Shown here: one piece after another, positions 41,173 to 52,200 of the stretch
Layout of the letters: every line of letters begins with the position of its first letter
How positions within the stretch are numbered: position 1 is the stretch's first letter
From: Brachionus manjavacas
Taxonomy: Eukaryota; Rotifera; Eurotatoria; Ploima; Brachionidae
Length of the DNA stretch: 64,000 nt
Assembly: GCA_019054805.1 (NCBI GenBank)
Contig: JAHQIY010000007.1
Span: 67,501 to 131,500 of the forward strand
Reading direction: 5' to 3'
Position numbers and translations under genes: made by a program
Notes under the pieces: model-generated
The model's input: only the letters and a program-made list of their open reading frames with translations
Databases searched by the model: none
Told to the model about the DNA's origin: nothing

Positions 41173-41265
41173 AAATTATCGTTTGGCTTAGCAAATTTGA
41201 AAAATAAAATTTAATTAATAGCGTAATCACGTGATACACAAAACTGTTAAAATTTGTGGGTTAGC

Positions 41266-42449
41266 TATGTCGAGCCTAAATAGACGCTGGATTTTTAAAA
41301 ATTCGGTCAAACTAAACCTTAAAAAGTTAGATAAACCAGTCACCCACAAAATTATATTTGACTCTTTTGATGTCGCACTTAATCAAGTCGAGAATGACGC
41401 AATCACGTCAATTTACAACTTTATGTCGAATAAGATATGGATTATCGAATTCAAAGACTCATCTTATGTCGAATAAATTTTTGGTCGAGAAATTGACATT
41501 AATGGCACAATTTTTAAGCTTGAAGATGCGAAAAAAATACCGTATCTAAGAAGATATTGTACCTTTAGATTTCATTTCTTGCCTACAGATTTCGATAAAA
41601 ATCTTCTGAAAAACTTTTTCAACGCAGTTCGTATTGATGGACTGAAAATAGAACAAATTTCAGAGGAAAAGTACAAAGACAGACCTGAGAGAAAAAATGG
41701 CGTAAGAAGAATTAGAATTTCTTATCCAAAGGAAGAAGACAACATTATTAGAAGCTTGACTTGCCCAATAATCATGGACGGTATAAAATGTGTTGTTACA
41801 ATCGTTGGACAAAAACAAAAATGCTATTTTAGTGATGAAGAAGGACATAATATAGCGTAATGCCCAGTCAAAGATTCAACATGTGAAAGGTGTAAGCAAA
41901 AAGGTCACATGACTCAAAAATGCTCGTTTGCCGAAAAACTTAAATCTCTTGAGAGAAAAAAAGTTGACTATAGTGAACTTTTTGTCGAACAAGAAGAAAG
42001 CCAATCAATCCATCAACAAGAACAAATCGATTCTGAAGAAATTAGTAAGCCAAACACACCAGTTCACAGCTAGATTCCAACAATAGCAATGATTCAAATC
42101 AAATCCATCTTACAGGATCTCAAATCCTTGAAACGCCTGTTTTAGAAGATCATCTTCGTGATGTGCAAAAATCTTACACTCAAGACATTTTAACACCGGT
42201 TCAAGCAAATAAAATTGACAAAACAAAACATTTTATTCAAACAAAGATCCAAACCAAGAGACCATCTGAATCCGAGCCCAACAAAGATGATTCAAATGAA
42301 GAAAAATCGAACATAGAAAATGATGTCAGAAGCAATGAGTTCAACGAGAAGCTTTCTACAAGGAACTGAACAATCTAAAAAGTTTAGAATTAAACACAGT
42401 AATTGAACAACCAACTGGTTCAAACAATATAGAAGAAAATTTAGAATGA
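41266..42449 (+). pseudogene. LINE family A ORF1, full length but with stops
   Basis: ATG at 41266 (MSSLNRRWIFKNSVKLNLKK), ~394 codons, in one frame with an in-frame TAA at 41474-41476 and another at 41858-41860, later broken again near 42072. The RNA-binding core is LRRYCTFRFHFLPTDF and FFNAVRIDGLKIEQI. Knuckle 1 is mutated (CYFSDEEGHNIA then stop, Cys to Ser). Knuckle 2 is CERCKQKGHMTQKC. The end IEENLE with TGA overlaps the ORF2 start. It shows the N-terminus lacking in copy A5. Confidence 0.82.
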
Positions 42450-45230
42450 TCGTTTCAAAAAACAATTCTCTTATGAAAAAAAGGTTAGTAGTTACACACT
42501 GGAATTGTTTTCATCTTCCCAGTAAGACTAAACTTTTGGAAAATTTTTTGGTCCAGAACTGTCCCGACATTGTTTTGCTCAATGAAATAAAAATTGATTT
42601 GAGTGAATCAAATATTTATTTAGACTTTAAAAACTATTACTCAATAACTAAACCACGCAATTGATATGGAGGAGGAGTAGCTATTTTGATTAAAGAAGGA
42701 ATTGATTTTTTACAAGACTTTTCTTTTGAGAATTTTAATTGTGAACTGCTTTGTATTAAACTAAATCTAGGAAAGAGTAATGAAATATCTGTGTTTAGTC
42801 AATACAATCCACCCAACAAATCACTAAATTTTGAGCTATTTAAAACAATAAATTGGAATTGTAGAAACTACATTTTGTGTGGGGACCTTAACGCCAGGAC
42901 GAAGCAAATAGGCTGTTTAGGAGAAAATTAAAACGGCTCATTGTTAGAAAAAATAATCAATGAATTAGATTTTTCAGTGATTAACGACAAATCTCCTACA
43001 TATAATATTTTTAATAGGAATTACTTTGAAATTCTTGACCTTTTTTTAGTTTCTTCTTCATCAATAGACAAAGCTACTGATTTTTGTGTTCTCATTAGTC
43101 AAGATATGACAAGTGACCATTTTCCAATTGAAGCATCTATTTACATTGACTACTTAATTAAAAGCAAATCAACAATTAGGAAATTCAACTATAAGAAAGC
43201 AAACTGGCAACTTTTTAGAGACACATTAAATGAAGATAGAGATTACCTTAGTGAAAACACACTTTCAAAAGATAAGCTGAATAACAAAATTACAAAAAAA
43301 ATCATTTCTGCTTCACATTAATGCATACCTTATCAATCAGAGAAAATATACAAAACTAGTCTACCACCAGATATAGTTATGCTGATCAAAGAACGTAGAA
43401 AAATTAGAAGAAACTTTTAAAGAACTCGTTGTCCATTACTTTAGAAAAGTTTTAATCACTTAACCTCAGAGTTAAAAATCTTAGTAAGAAAATTCTGGAA
43501 TCGAAATTGGTTTGATTTCATTCGGAAAATGGGGAAAAATCCACTTTCAAGCAGGCCTTTTTTGAAAAAAATAAACAAATTTCGAACACAGAAAGGATCA
43601 AAATTAATTCCAAATTTGATCTCAAATAACAAGGAATTGAAAACTGATAAGGAAAAAGGAAAATGCATCGGAGATATATTATCTTCAACATTAAGTCCTC
43701 ACTCTGATCTAATAGATAATGAAAAAGATAATGAAATAATAAGCTTTAATTTTGAATACCTCAAAAATTACAATTAGTGTAATTTCAATATTCCTATTTT
43801 CCCAAACAAACTTATACTGGCTTTAGCGGAAGCGGCCTCAGGACATCACCAAATACATAATCTAATGCTTAAAAATTTACCAAGAAATTCCTTAATAAAA
43901 TCAAAACTTTTTAACTTATCTCTGCGACATGGTATTATTCCAAAATCATGGAAAACTGCGAACATAACTATAGTTCAAAAAAATGCATCTTCTCCACAAG
44001 ATCCTTCAAACTATAGACCAATCAGTATAACAAGTTGCCTAGGAAAGTTACTTGAGCGAATAATCTACACAAGACTCTCCATTTTTTTTGGAAAAAAATT
44101 TATTACTTATCCAGGAACAATCAGGATTAAGGAAACATCGGAGAACTTCCGATAATCTTTACTTTTTGATTCAAAAAATTGTAGAGCCATTTAATAGAAA
44201 GAAAAGAGTTTGTTCCCTTTTCTTTGATATTTCTAAAGCCTTTGATAGGGTTTGGCACGAAGGTTTAATTTATAAATTAAAAAAAAAAAATCCACCACAA
44301 TACTTAATTAACTGGATTAGATCCTTCTTAGACTCAAGGACATTTAGGGTGAATGTGAATGACTACTTGAGCGACGAATATCAAATAACTGCAGGTGTTC
44401 CTCAAGGCTCAGTTATAAGTCTTCTTTTATTTAGCATTTATATTAATGACATCCCTAAAAGAAACAAAACAAATAATGAATACTCTCTTCTTTTTGCAGA
44501 TGATCTAGTTACTTTCTTTATTTACAACAAAAAGAGGAATCTTGAAAATAAGATTAATAAATACACCAACGAGCTAGAACAATGGCTAATTAAGTGGAAA
44601 ATGAAGATGTCAGTTGAAAGGTCGTGTTCAGTAGTATTCTCTAAGTACAAGAAAAAAAGTGATAATCTTGACTTAAAAATTTATGGAAATAGAATAAAAA
44701 GCCAAAAAGAAATTAAGTTTCTGGGTATTAAATTTGATTCTAAATTAAATTTTAATACATTGGTTGATGAAATAAAAGAACGTTGCAATAAAAGGCTAAA
44801 TATTATTAAGATTCTGTCAAACAAAAAATGGGGTCATAAACAAAAAACATTCGGAAATCTTTATAAATCTTTAGTTGGTTCAATTCTAGACTATCCGTTT
44901 CCTTGCTTGAATTCATTTTCAGAAAATAATATAAAAAAGTTACAAGCAATTCAGAATACAGCAATCAGATCTATCCTCAGATTAAAATATGATACTCCCT
45001 CCAGAATCATCCATAAGAAGGCTTTTAATACACTTAAATTACAGACAGTCTCGAATCGACTTCTTGAGTTGAGTGAGAGATATGTTTGGACAGGACTGAG
45101 TAATTCCATTCCATTGGTTGTCAGACTGGTGGATGAATACAAAGCGGGTTTCGAATTAAGAAATATCGAATATCCGACTCCATTGTGTAATTGCTACCTT
45201 ACAATTTCCTCTTTTTTTCCTGAAACCTAA
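42446..45230 (+). pseudogene. LINE family A ORF2 with stops and one frameshift
   Basis: ATG at 42446. Endonuclease VVTHWNCFHLP, CPDIVLLNEIKIDLSE, GGGVAILIKEG, CGDLNARTKQIG, FEILDLFLVSSS, TSDHFPIEA. RT KLLERIIYTRL, FFDISKAFDRVWHEGLIYKL, AGVPQGSVIS, LLFADDLVTFF, FLGIKFDSKLNFNTLVDEIK, and the conserved end YPTPLCNCYLTISSFFPET. In-frame stops at 42662-42664, 42929-42931, 43319-43321 and 43775-43777 and a frameshift near 44088. The stop at 43319 is at the same place as that at 34964 in copy A5. Catalytic residues are intact in the RT. Confidence 0.87.
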
Positions 45231-45487
45231 ACTATGTAAATCTGAATGACCTAAAACTCTCATTATCATATATCTATTTTTTATTCCAGGTTATTAACTC
45301 TACTAAACTTTATTCATATTTTTATTTTGATTTTTTGATTTTATTTTACTTAACTTTTTTAATTTTTAATTTTGCTTAAATTAATTTTTTATCTCATTTT
45401 ATTAACTTTAATTTTATTTTTGATTTTGATTTTTTTAATTTATTCTGAAGGAGCCCTAGCTCGGTACAGAAAACAAATAAATAAAAT

Positions 45488-45845
45488 AATCATGGATTAT
45501 TCTTTCCAACATTATACCGTTTTCATTTTCCCCTACGCAGCCTAAATAGCTACTCCTCCTCCGTACATTTTGCGTGGTTTAGTTACGAACTGTTAATTGT
45601 GAAAATCAAGATAAAAATTTGCCTCACTTAAATCTATCTTTAATTCATTGAGCAAAACAATGTCGGGACATTTTTGAGCTAAAAAATTTCCTAAGAGATG
45701 AATCCAACTAGGTAAGTGAAGACAGTTCCAATGTGTAATTACTAACCTGTTCTTAGAGGAAAGTTGATAGATTTCTCATCATTGTATGTTTGAGTTTGAC
45801 TTTTTTTGTATAAAATCGCTGTTGTTTTCTTCGTTACCGAAAGGT
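45488..45845 (-). mobile_element. LINE family A fragment A9, antisense (ORF1 end and endonuclease)
   Basis: Minus strand: NSDFIQKKSNSNIQ-like ORF1 end, then the ATGA overlap (caatgatgagaaat), VITHWNCLHLP, CPDIVLLNELKIDLSEA, then a jump (a deletion of about 220 bp relative to A5) to CVGENENGIMLERII. It starts immediately after the tail of A8, tail to tail. Confidence 0.82.
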
Positions 45846-45949
45846 TTCGGTTTTTGCTTTGATGAGTTTTATTTTAAATTAATTAGAAATCAATTAAGTT
45901 ATAATTTATTGTAGATTAACATTCAATTATAATTATTAGATCCGATAAT

Positions 45950-46720
45950 TTTATTCCCGATTTTTTTAGACCAGATTTTTTTATACCCCTGATTTTCACA
46001 GACCCGATTTTCATATACTCAATCTCAAAAATCGTTTCCCTGTTGGTTCTAAGGCCAGATCTTTTTTTGGGGACAGGTACAATATTTTTTTCCATTGCGA
46101 TAGTGGGTCCGACCCGCACAGCATTTCTGAGCACAAATAACGGACCTGTTTGGATGGTTGCATGGACTCTTTGTGGATTTATTCTAGCTTCAGCTTTACT
46201 AGTTAACAACGGGGCGGTCGGTCGACTGCCGTTCGTAAGATTGAACTTTGATTGGAGAGCTTGTTGTTATAGCAGGGGCCAGTGTATTGAATAAGCTTGT
46301 CCACCTTGATGCTAACCATTCGGTGGTCGAATTTACAATCGGATTTTGGTATGCTCGAATCTGTCCAAGTCCATTTACGCCTCTTTCTGTTTGTAACGAA
46401 GGACTGTGCGTCACAAGGGGTATTTGCTATGCACTAGCTGGTCATTTTTTCCCCATTTTCGCTTGTTTTTTCGAGGTAGACATGGCTCGATTGTAGTTGC
46501 ATCAGCTTTATGACTTTTAAGCCCAAGTCTGGCGTTAGAATCTCCGGCGACGATAAGAACATTATGCACTAGTGTGTTCTCGGTGGCCATCTGCAGCGTG
46601 TAGAAGGCTTACTTGTCTGACTCGTCCGCGTCCGGTGCGTTTCCGCTATAATGGTAAGCATCGGATTGCCTTCTAGGTGTGCGTTGATTATACGGTCAGA
46701 TAGCTTCTAATGAGTTATTA
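45950..46720 (-). mobile_element. GC-richer non-LTR endonuclease fragment (third lineage)
   Basis: On the minus strand 46700-46480 reads INAHLEGNPMLTII, then AFYTLQMATENTLVHNVLIV and AGDSNARLGLKSHKADA. GDSNARLG corresponds to the GDFNA-G box of LINE endonucleases, and the preceding motif to the '-GNP-TTI---YAP' strand. Further frames (46414-46199, 46209-45916) are open but unrecognised; one has a Cys-rich reading (ICAQKCCAGRTHY). Base composition is visibly higher in GC than the flanking DNA. It shows no close match with families A, B or C, so it is a separate, perhaps RTE- or CR1-like, element. Confidence 0.55.
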
Positions 46721-49063
46721 TCAGTAGATCTATTTTAAATTAAAAAAATTCCTTTCTTAACAAAAAATGTGCATTGAAAGAATTTTGGATTCTAAAATAT
46801 TGCTGCTTCAGAATTTCCTGATTTTCTTTTTTTTTTAAATTTTAAATTTTTACGAATGCTTTTATTTGATGATTTTTAATTAAAAACAATAATCTTAATT
46901 GGTTTTTATTTAAAATTTTAATAAACTAAAATTATTAATATGTAAAGGTATTTTTTTCATTTTTGAATTGTCTTTATTTTGAATTTAAATTTTTGAAAGT
47001 GCGCAAACGAGTTAAAATTTTTATGATTTTAAAAATAAGTTTAATTATTTCTTGATAATTTCATAGATTCCAAAAAATGAACACATTATAAAAGAATAGA
47101 AGATAAACAACTTTAATTTTTGTAAATAAAAATAAAAACAAATTTAGCTATTAAAAAAAAATGTTTTATGTGATCTTAAGCACATTATTTATGAACACGT
47201 TAGCCACAAAGAATAGAATCAACAAAAATAAATACACTATTTGGCAAATACTTAAAAAAGTCCCCAAGAAATATTTATTTGTATTCGGATTAGACTTAAG
47301 ATTTTTTTATTATTTCAATTTTGGATTTTCAATCACTTTTAAGCTTTTTTAAAATTATTTGGGTATAAGAAAAAATAATTTTAAGTTCAGCTTTAAACGA
47401 TTTTTTTTGTCCAAAAACAAACACTCTGCCTAGATTAATAATATAAGGTTTAGAAAATTATTAGTCGAATACTTGAAGATGCCTTAATTATAAACATATT
47501 TAATGATAACTTTAAATAATATAAATTTTTCAAAATAAATATTCGTTCAAGGTGTGCTTAGTTTATTCTTAATTTTATTATTGTTAAAAACAATCAGGAA
47601 ACATAAATACCTATTTTGCACGATACAAATAACTTAGAAATATTATTTAGGATTTGTCGGTCATTGTAAAATTGAATGTCTCTTCAAAACTGTTAAGTTT
47701 AACTAAGGTCCTTGACAAAATAAAACTTGTTCAATGCGTTCGTCTTTTTAATTTTCAATTAGTTTTTTAAATTAGCGTGATCTTGAAATTTTTAGATCAA
47801 ACACTTTAAATCAGAATTTCAAGTACTTTTAATTAAAGATATATTTTAAAAATGTCAAAAGTTTGAAAAATTGAAATTAATTTTATATTAATAATTTTTC
47901 TGTATAGCAGTTGTCTTAATTTTGGGCTCACTTCGCGTTTCGAGCTTCTTCGCTTCTTACCGAATAACACGAGTTTTGAAAATCTTCAATTTGTTTGAAC
48001 TATCGATTTAAAGAAAAGGGTTTTTCCTACATTTATAATTAAGTTCAAGTGATATTTAATCCCGTTTCCAATTAATAATCTTAATCAAATAATGGCTTAA
48101 GGATTAATAGGATAGCATAACAGTCCGACAATTTATAATGAACAAAAAATATTAAAGTCTTTAATATACTATCAAATATAGTTTTAATACTAGAGTAAAC
48201 TTAAATCAATCTAATTATGGTATGTAAAATATACAATTTTAAAATTTTGATCGAGAGATAGTCTATTATCAAACTTAAAAATCTATATAAGTAACTAAAA
48301 CGCTATTGTTGTGACATGGCGCCGGTTCATATTTAATTAAATTCGATTGATTCATTTAGTATGTATAGAATTTTAATTAAAAGTGAAGTCTTATTAAGAA
48401 TTTGTATTTCAAAATTTTTTTAAGCCTCAGGTAATTGAGTTGTATTAAGGAAAAAATTCAAAAAATTAATTAAAAGCAAAAAAATTAATTAAGGGTCAGT
48501 AAATTATTGAAAATAATTTCAATTTTCGAATGAGTAAATAAATAAACAAAATGTAACTGATTTGAAATTTTCAATGGAAAAAAATGTAACCTAAATTTTA
48601 TTTTGATAGGATTTGTAATTCACCTGTTTTCGAAAAGTTCTTATTTGTCATTTGGCTAAAGAATTATCGCAGTTGTTAAATTCCTCAAGCTAAAACTTTT
48701 CAGAATTGTACTTAAAAAGAATCGATATGTTGACCTCGAATCATCATTTAGAATATCTTTTTTTTATTGAATCTTTATTTTCGTGATCAAAATAAAAAAT
48801 TTCGTTAAAATCAATTTTAGAAAATTAGCTCTGCTCTAAAAATAATTGTTCAAACTTTACCGTCCCGATTTTTTGTTAAATTTTTTATTTAATAATTAGA
48901 AAAGAAATTATTTAGATTATTAAAAAATACTAACTGGACTTTTGACAAGCAAAAATATTTACAAACACGTAATAAACTGGAATTTTGGTTGTAAGAGCAA
49001 TGGAATAAAATTTCTTATTGATAGATCAACTGAACAATTAAATTTTTTAAAATAAATATTATA
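46721..49063. other. AT-rich upstream region of the GPCR gene, no coding sequence recognised
   Basis: No transposon motif or domain was recognised. A 63-codon frame at 47161-47352 has a hydrophobic start but no family resemblance. An in-frame TGA at 49031-49033 stands just upstream of the GPCR start codon, with no AG between them, so no upstream coding exon in this stretch can be joined in frame. The GPCR promoter should lie here, but no convincing core element stands out in the AT-rich background. Confidence 0.45.
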
Positions 49064-49212
49064 ATGAATAATTTAAATCAATTTTACTTGCTTGAATACG
49101 ATATCAAGAGTCTAAAATCAACAATTGCCATCATCACAATAATGCTCAGTTCTTTGGGAATATTTTTAACAATTTTGTTTTTTGTTTTCAACATCAAAAA
49201 TCGCAATTTTCG
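49064..49212 (+). CDS. GPCR exon 1 (N-terminus and TM1)
   Basis: 149 nt, ending in phase 2 (cg|gtaagt), which is completed by the first base of exon 2. It encodes a ~20-residue extracellular stub, TM1 (IAIITIMLSSLGIFLTILFF) and NIKNRNF. The ATG at 49064 is the start because TGA at 49031-49033 is in frame upstream and no AG acceptor lies between. Intron 1 (49213-50741) is 1,529 bp and contains a 463-bp palindromic MITE. Confidence 0.85.
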
Positions 49213-52200
49213 GTAAGTTATTTTGTATTTTTAATTAAATCACTTGCTATTATTAATTTTTGGAATTTGGAAAAACTTGAATTTTTTTGTAATTAAATAA
49301 AACTACAAAAATGTTTTTCAATAACTTGCCTCATTGTTGCTAAAAGCTACATTTCTTTAAAAAATTTTTTTTTGGAAGGGACCTAGTCGAATGTTTTAAA
49401 GTGATTTTTTTCAAAAAATTTTATTCAATAAAATCACTATCATAAAAATAGAAAAGACCAAACATTAGATCTAAAATCTTCATAATTTTTGAAAATTCAG
49501 TTCCTATGTAATTTTCTTTGGCTTATTATAACAAATTCGAAAAATTTCTTAAAAATCAAAAGTTTTAATTAAATTTCATAAAGATAACAGAATTATTTTA
49601 ATATTGTATCATTAAATATTTTTTAAAATGTTTCAATAATAGTAGCAAAAAATGCACTCAATGAAGCCGAATTACATTTAAAAATTAGAAGGTGATATTC
49701 GTTATTTGAGTTGAACATAGAATGTATTTTTATTCTATTTTTTTTTACTAAACATCGCCTTTAAGGCATTCATTGAAATCAATAATAATAATATAATATT
49801 TATTATATATTATAAGATGGGGATATTATTTAATGTGTAAATCGGGTGACAACTTTTGATAAGTGTTTTTTTTCTTAAAGAGGGTACGTAGAAAAAAAAG
49901 CTTTTTTTTGTTTGATATGTGCTTATCTTTTTGAAGCCGAAAAATGACTTTAAAAAAATCCAGGGGCAATTAGATTTAGTCAAATTTAAAATTTGATTTT
50001 GGCCGATTTTTACCATCAAAAAGTTTGATCCAAACAAACGTAATTAGAACATATCTTGAGCTAAAGCATCTAAATATAAAAAATATAGCTACTGTCAGTA
50101 ATCAAGGTGCTGATCTTTAACTGGGAAAGTTCTTGGGGTTAAAAAGTAAATAGGGTTTCAAAATTACCGTAATTTCGTGTTCACTACTCTAAGAGTAAAG
50201 CCTAAATCCAACCTTTTTTCTTTAAGAGTTAATTACATAGTTACTATATTACAACAATTAAAATTTAATTTGCAAGAATATACCCTGAAAATGGGATATT
50301 TTCCAAAAATAAAGACCAAATTTAACTTTTACTCTAACAAAAATATTGTCTTTGCTCTCAAAAAAAAATAAAAATATTGACTTTTTTTCTTTTTTTTAAT
50401 TAACTCTACAATTTTTAAGATTTTCATTTTTTTTTTGAGAGCAAAGACAATATTTTTGTTAGAGTAAAAGTTAAATTTGGTCTTTATTTTTGGAAAATAT
50501 CCCATATTCAGGGTATATTCTTGCAAATTAAATTTTAATTGTTGTAATATAGTAACTATGTAATTAACTCTTAAAGAAAAAAGGTTGGATTTGGGCTTTA
50601 CTCTTAGAGTAGTGTACACGAGTTTACGGTACGTTTTTGGTTAAATTATAAATAAAATTCTTGTTTTGACTAAACTAAAGTGGGCAAGTGGTGCTAATTA
50701 TTACGTTTTTTAATAATTTGAAGCTTAAATCATTTTTATAGTTTGATCAAAATGTCAAGTCCAAACATAAATAATATAATCAATTTTAATTGTACATTAC
50801 TATATATATGTCCGATACTAAACAGTATCAAAGGCTTAAATATTTCAAATGAAACAATCGCCAATACAATGTGTCAGGTAATCTAATATTAATATTAAAG
50901 TAATAAAATTGTTATTTTAACTTTCAGTTGAATACTTGGATAATTCCTCTTAGCTCTACAGCAATCTACGCAGCAATGTTGGCAAAGGCTTGGCGAATTT
51001 ACAAAATATTTGATACATCTCCACAAAATAAAAAGATAGTAATTAAAGATATACGTCTCGTTATTTATATTATTCTCATTATGTTTGTTGATTTGATTAT
51101 CTTGATTGTGTGGCAATTTTCAGATTCTGTCAAATTGAGAGCCCGTTATGTATACGAAGCCCAATCTCAGCCTACTCGACTTTTTATTCCACATAAGCAA
51201 ACAAAAAATTTGACAGATTCTGAGTCACCAAATAGTGAAAATTCTGCAATAAGAAATTTATCTCATCAAACAAATCAGTTAAAAATAGTGTTTGAATGCA
51301 ATTCAAATCTCAATGAAGTATGGATCACCATGTTGACAATGTATAAAATTATTCTGCTTATGTACGGTATTTATTTGGCATGGATCATTCGAAACATCAA
51401 TGTGCCATCGATGAACGACTCAAAATATCTTCTACTTAGCACTTATACAATAATCATATGTGGACTTGGATCAATGACTTTGATTCAGTTGTTAAAAGAT
51501 TGGCCGGATGTTGTCCAAGCATTTTTCACAATTGGTATCATCATATCTACATGCACAACACAATGTCTGCTTTTCATACCTAAAGTAATTTTTTTATTCA
51601 ATAATTTACGAAGTTACTTATAAAAATTTAGCATGAAAAATTGAAAAAAATTTATACAATGTACAATGTTATAAAAAATTATACAACGTAAAAAAATTAA
51701 TCTCTATTATTTTTTCAAAAATGATTATTTCATAACAAAACTAAATTTTTAAAAAAATTTACACATGTCAAAGCAATCTAAAACATATAAAATATTCAAA
51801 AAAAAATAGAGTAAACAATAAAATTAATAAAAATTGGATAATTTGGTGATGTATTAAATCATAGAAGATAAGTTTCATAGAATCATCAAAATCATATGCA
51901 TTTAATAATAGTGCTGGATACGGTCAAGAAAAATCCGTCCAACTCACGGAAGTTTTTAGCGGTCATTTAGCAGGTTTGCTCATTTTTTAGACCGCCAAAA
52001 ATCCTTCAAAAAATTTTTCAAAATAAAAAAATTTTCTTAAAAAACTATTTAAAAAATTAAAAATAATTTTTTTTATTTATTTTATCATTTTACGTTGTTC
52101 TTGAAAAATTTTTTAAGGCAATTTACTTGACTGACCGCCAAAAAGCTGCCCAGCTAATGCGGGCACGGCCACGGTTTCTGAAAATAATTCTCCGCTTTTG

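Larger units (their letters stand above)
41226..45491 (+). mobile_element. LINE family A, copy A8, essentially full length
   Basis: It begins with the palindrome atcacgtgat (41226-41235), as does copy A1 at 4543, and ends with the family tail (ctgaaggagccctagctcgg, cagaaaacaaataaataaaa). ORF1 41266-42449 and ORF2 42446-45230 are both present with several stops. It is the only copy with both the 5' end and the 3' end, giving a family length of about 4.27 kb. It lies head to head with A7. Confidence 0.9.

Noticed and set aside
47161-47352. 63-codon frame with hydrophobic start as a signal-peptide exon of the GPCR
   Set aside because: The TGA at 49031-49033 and lack of an acceptor before the ATG at 49064 prevent in-frame joining through exon 1; no family resemblance.
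50177-50619. Two nearly identical small proteins on opposite strands
   Set aside because: They are the two arms of the palindromic MITE translated in opposite directions.
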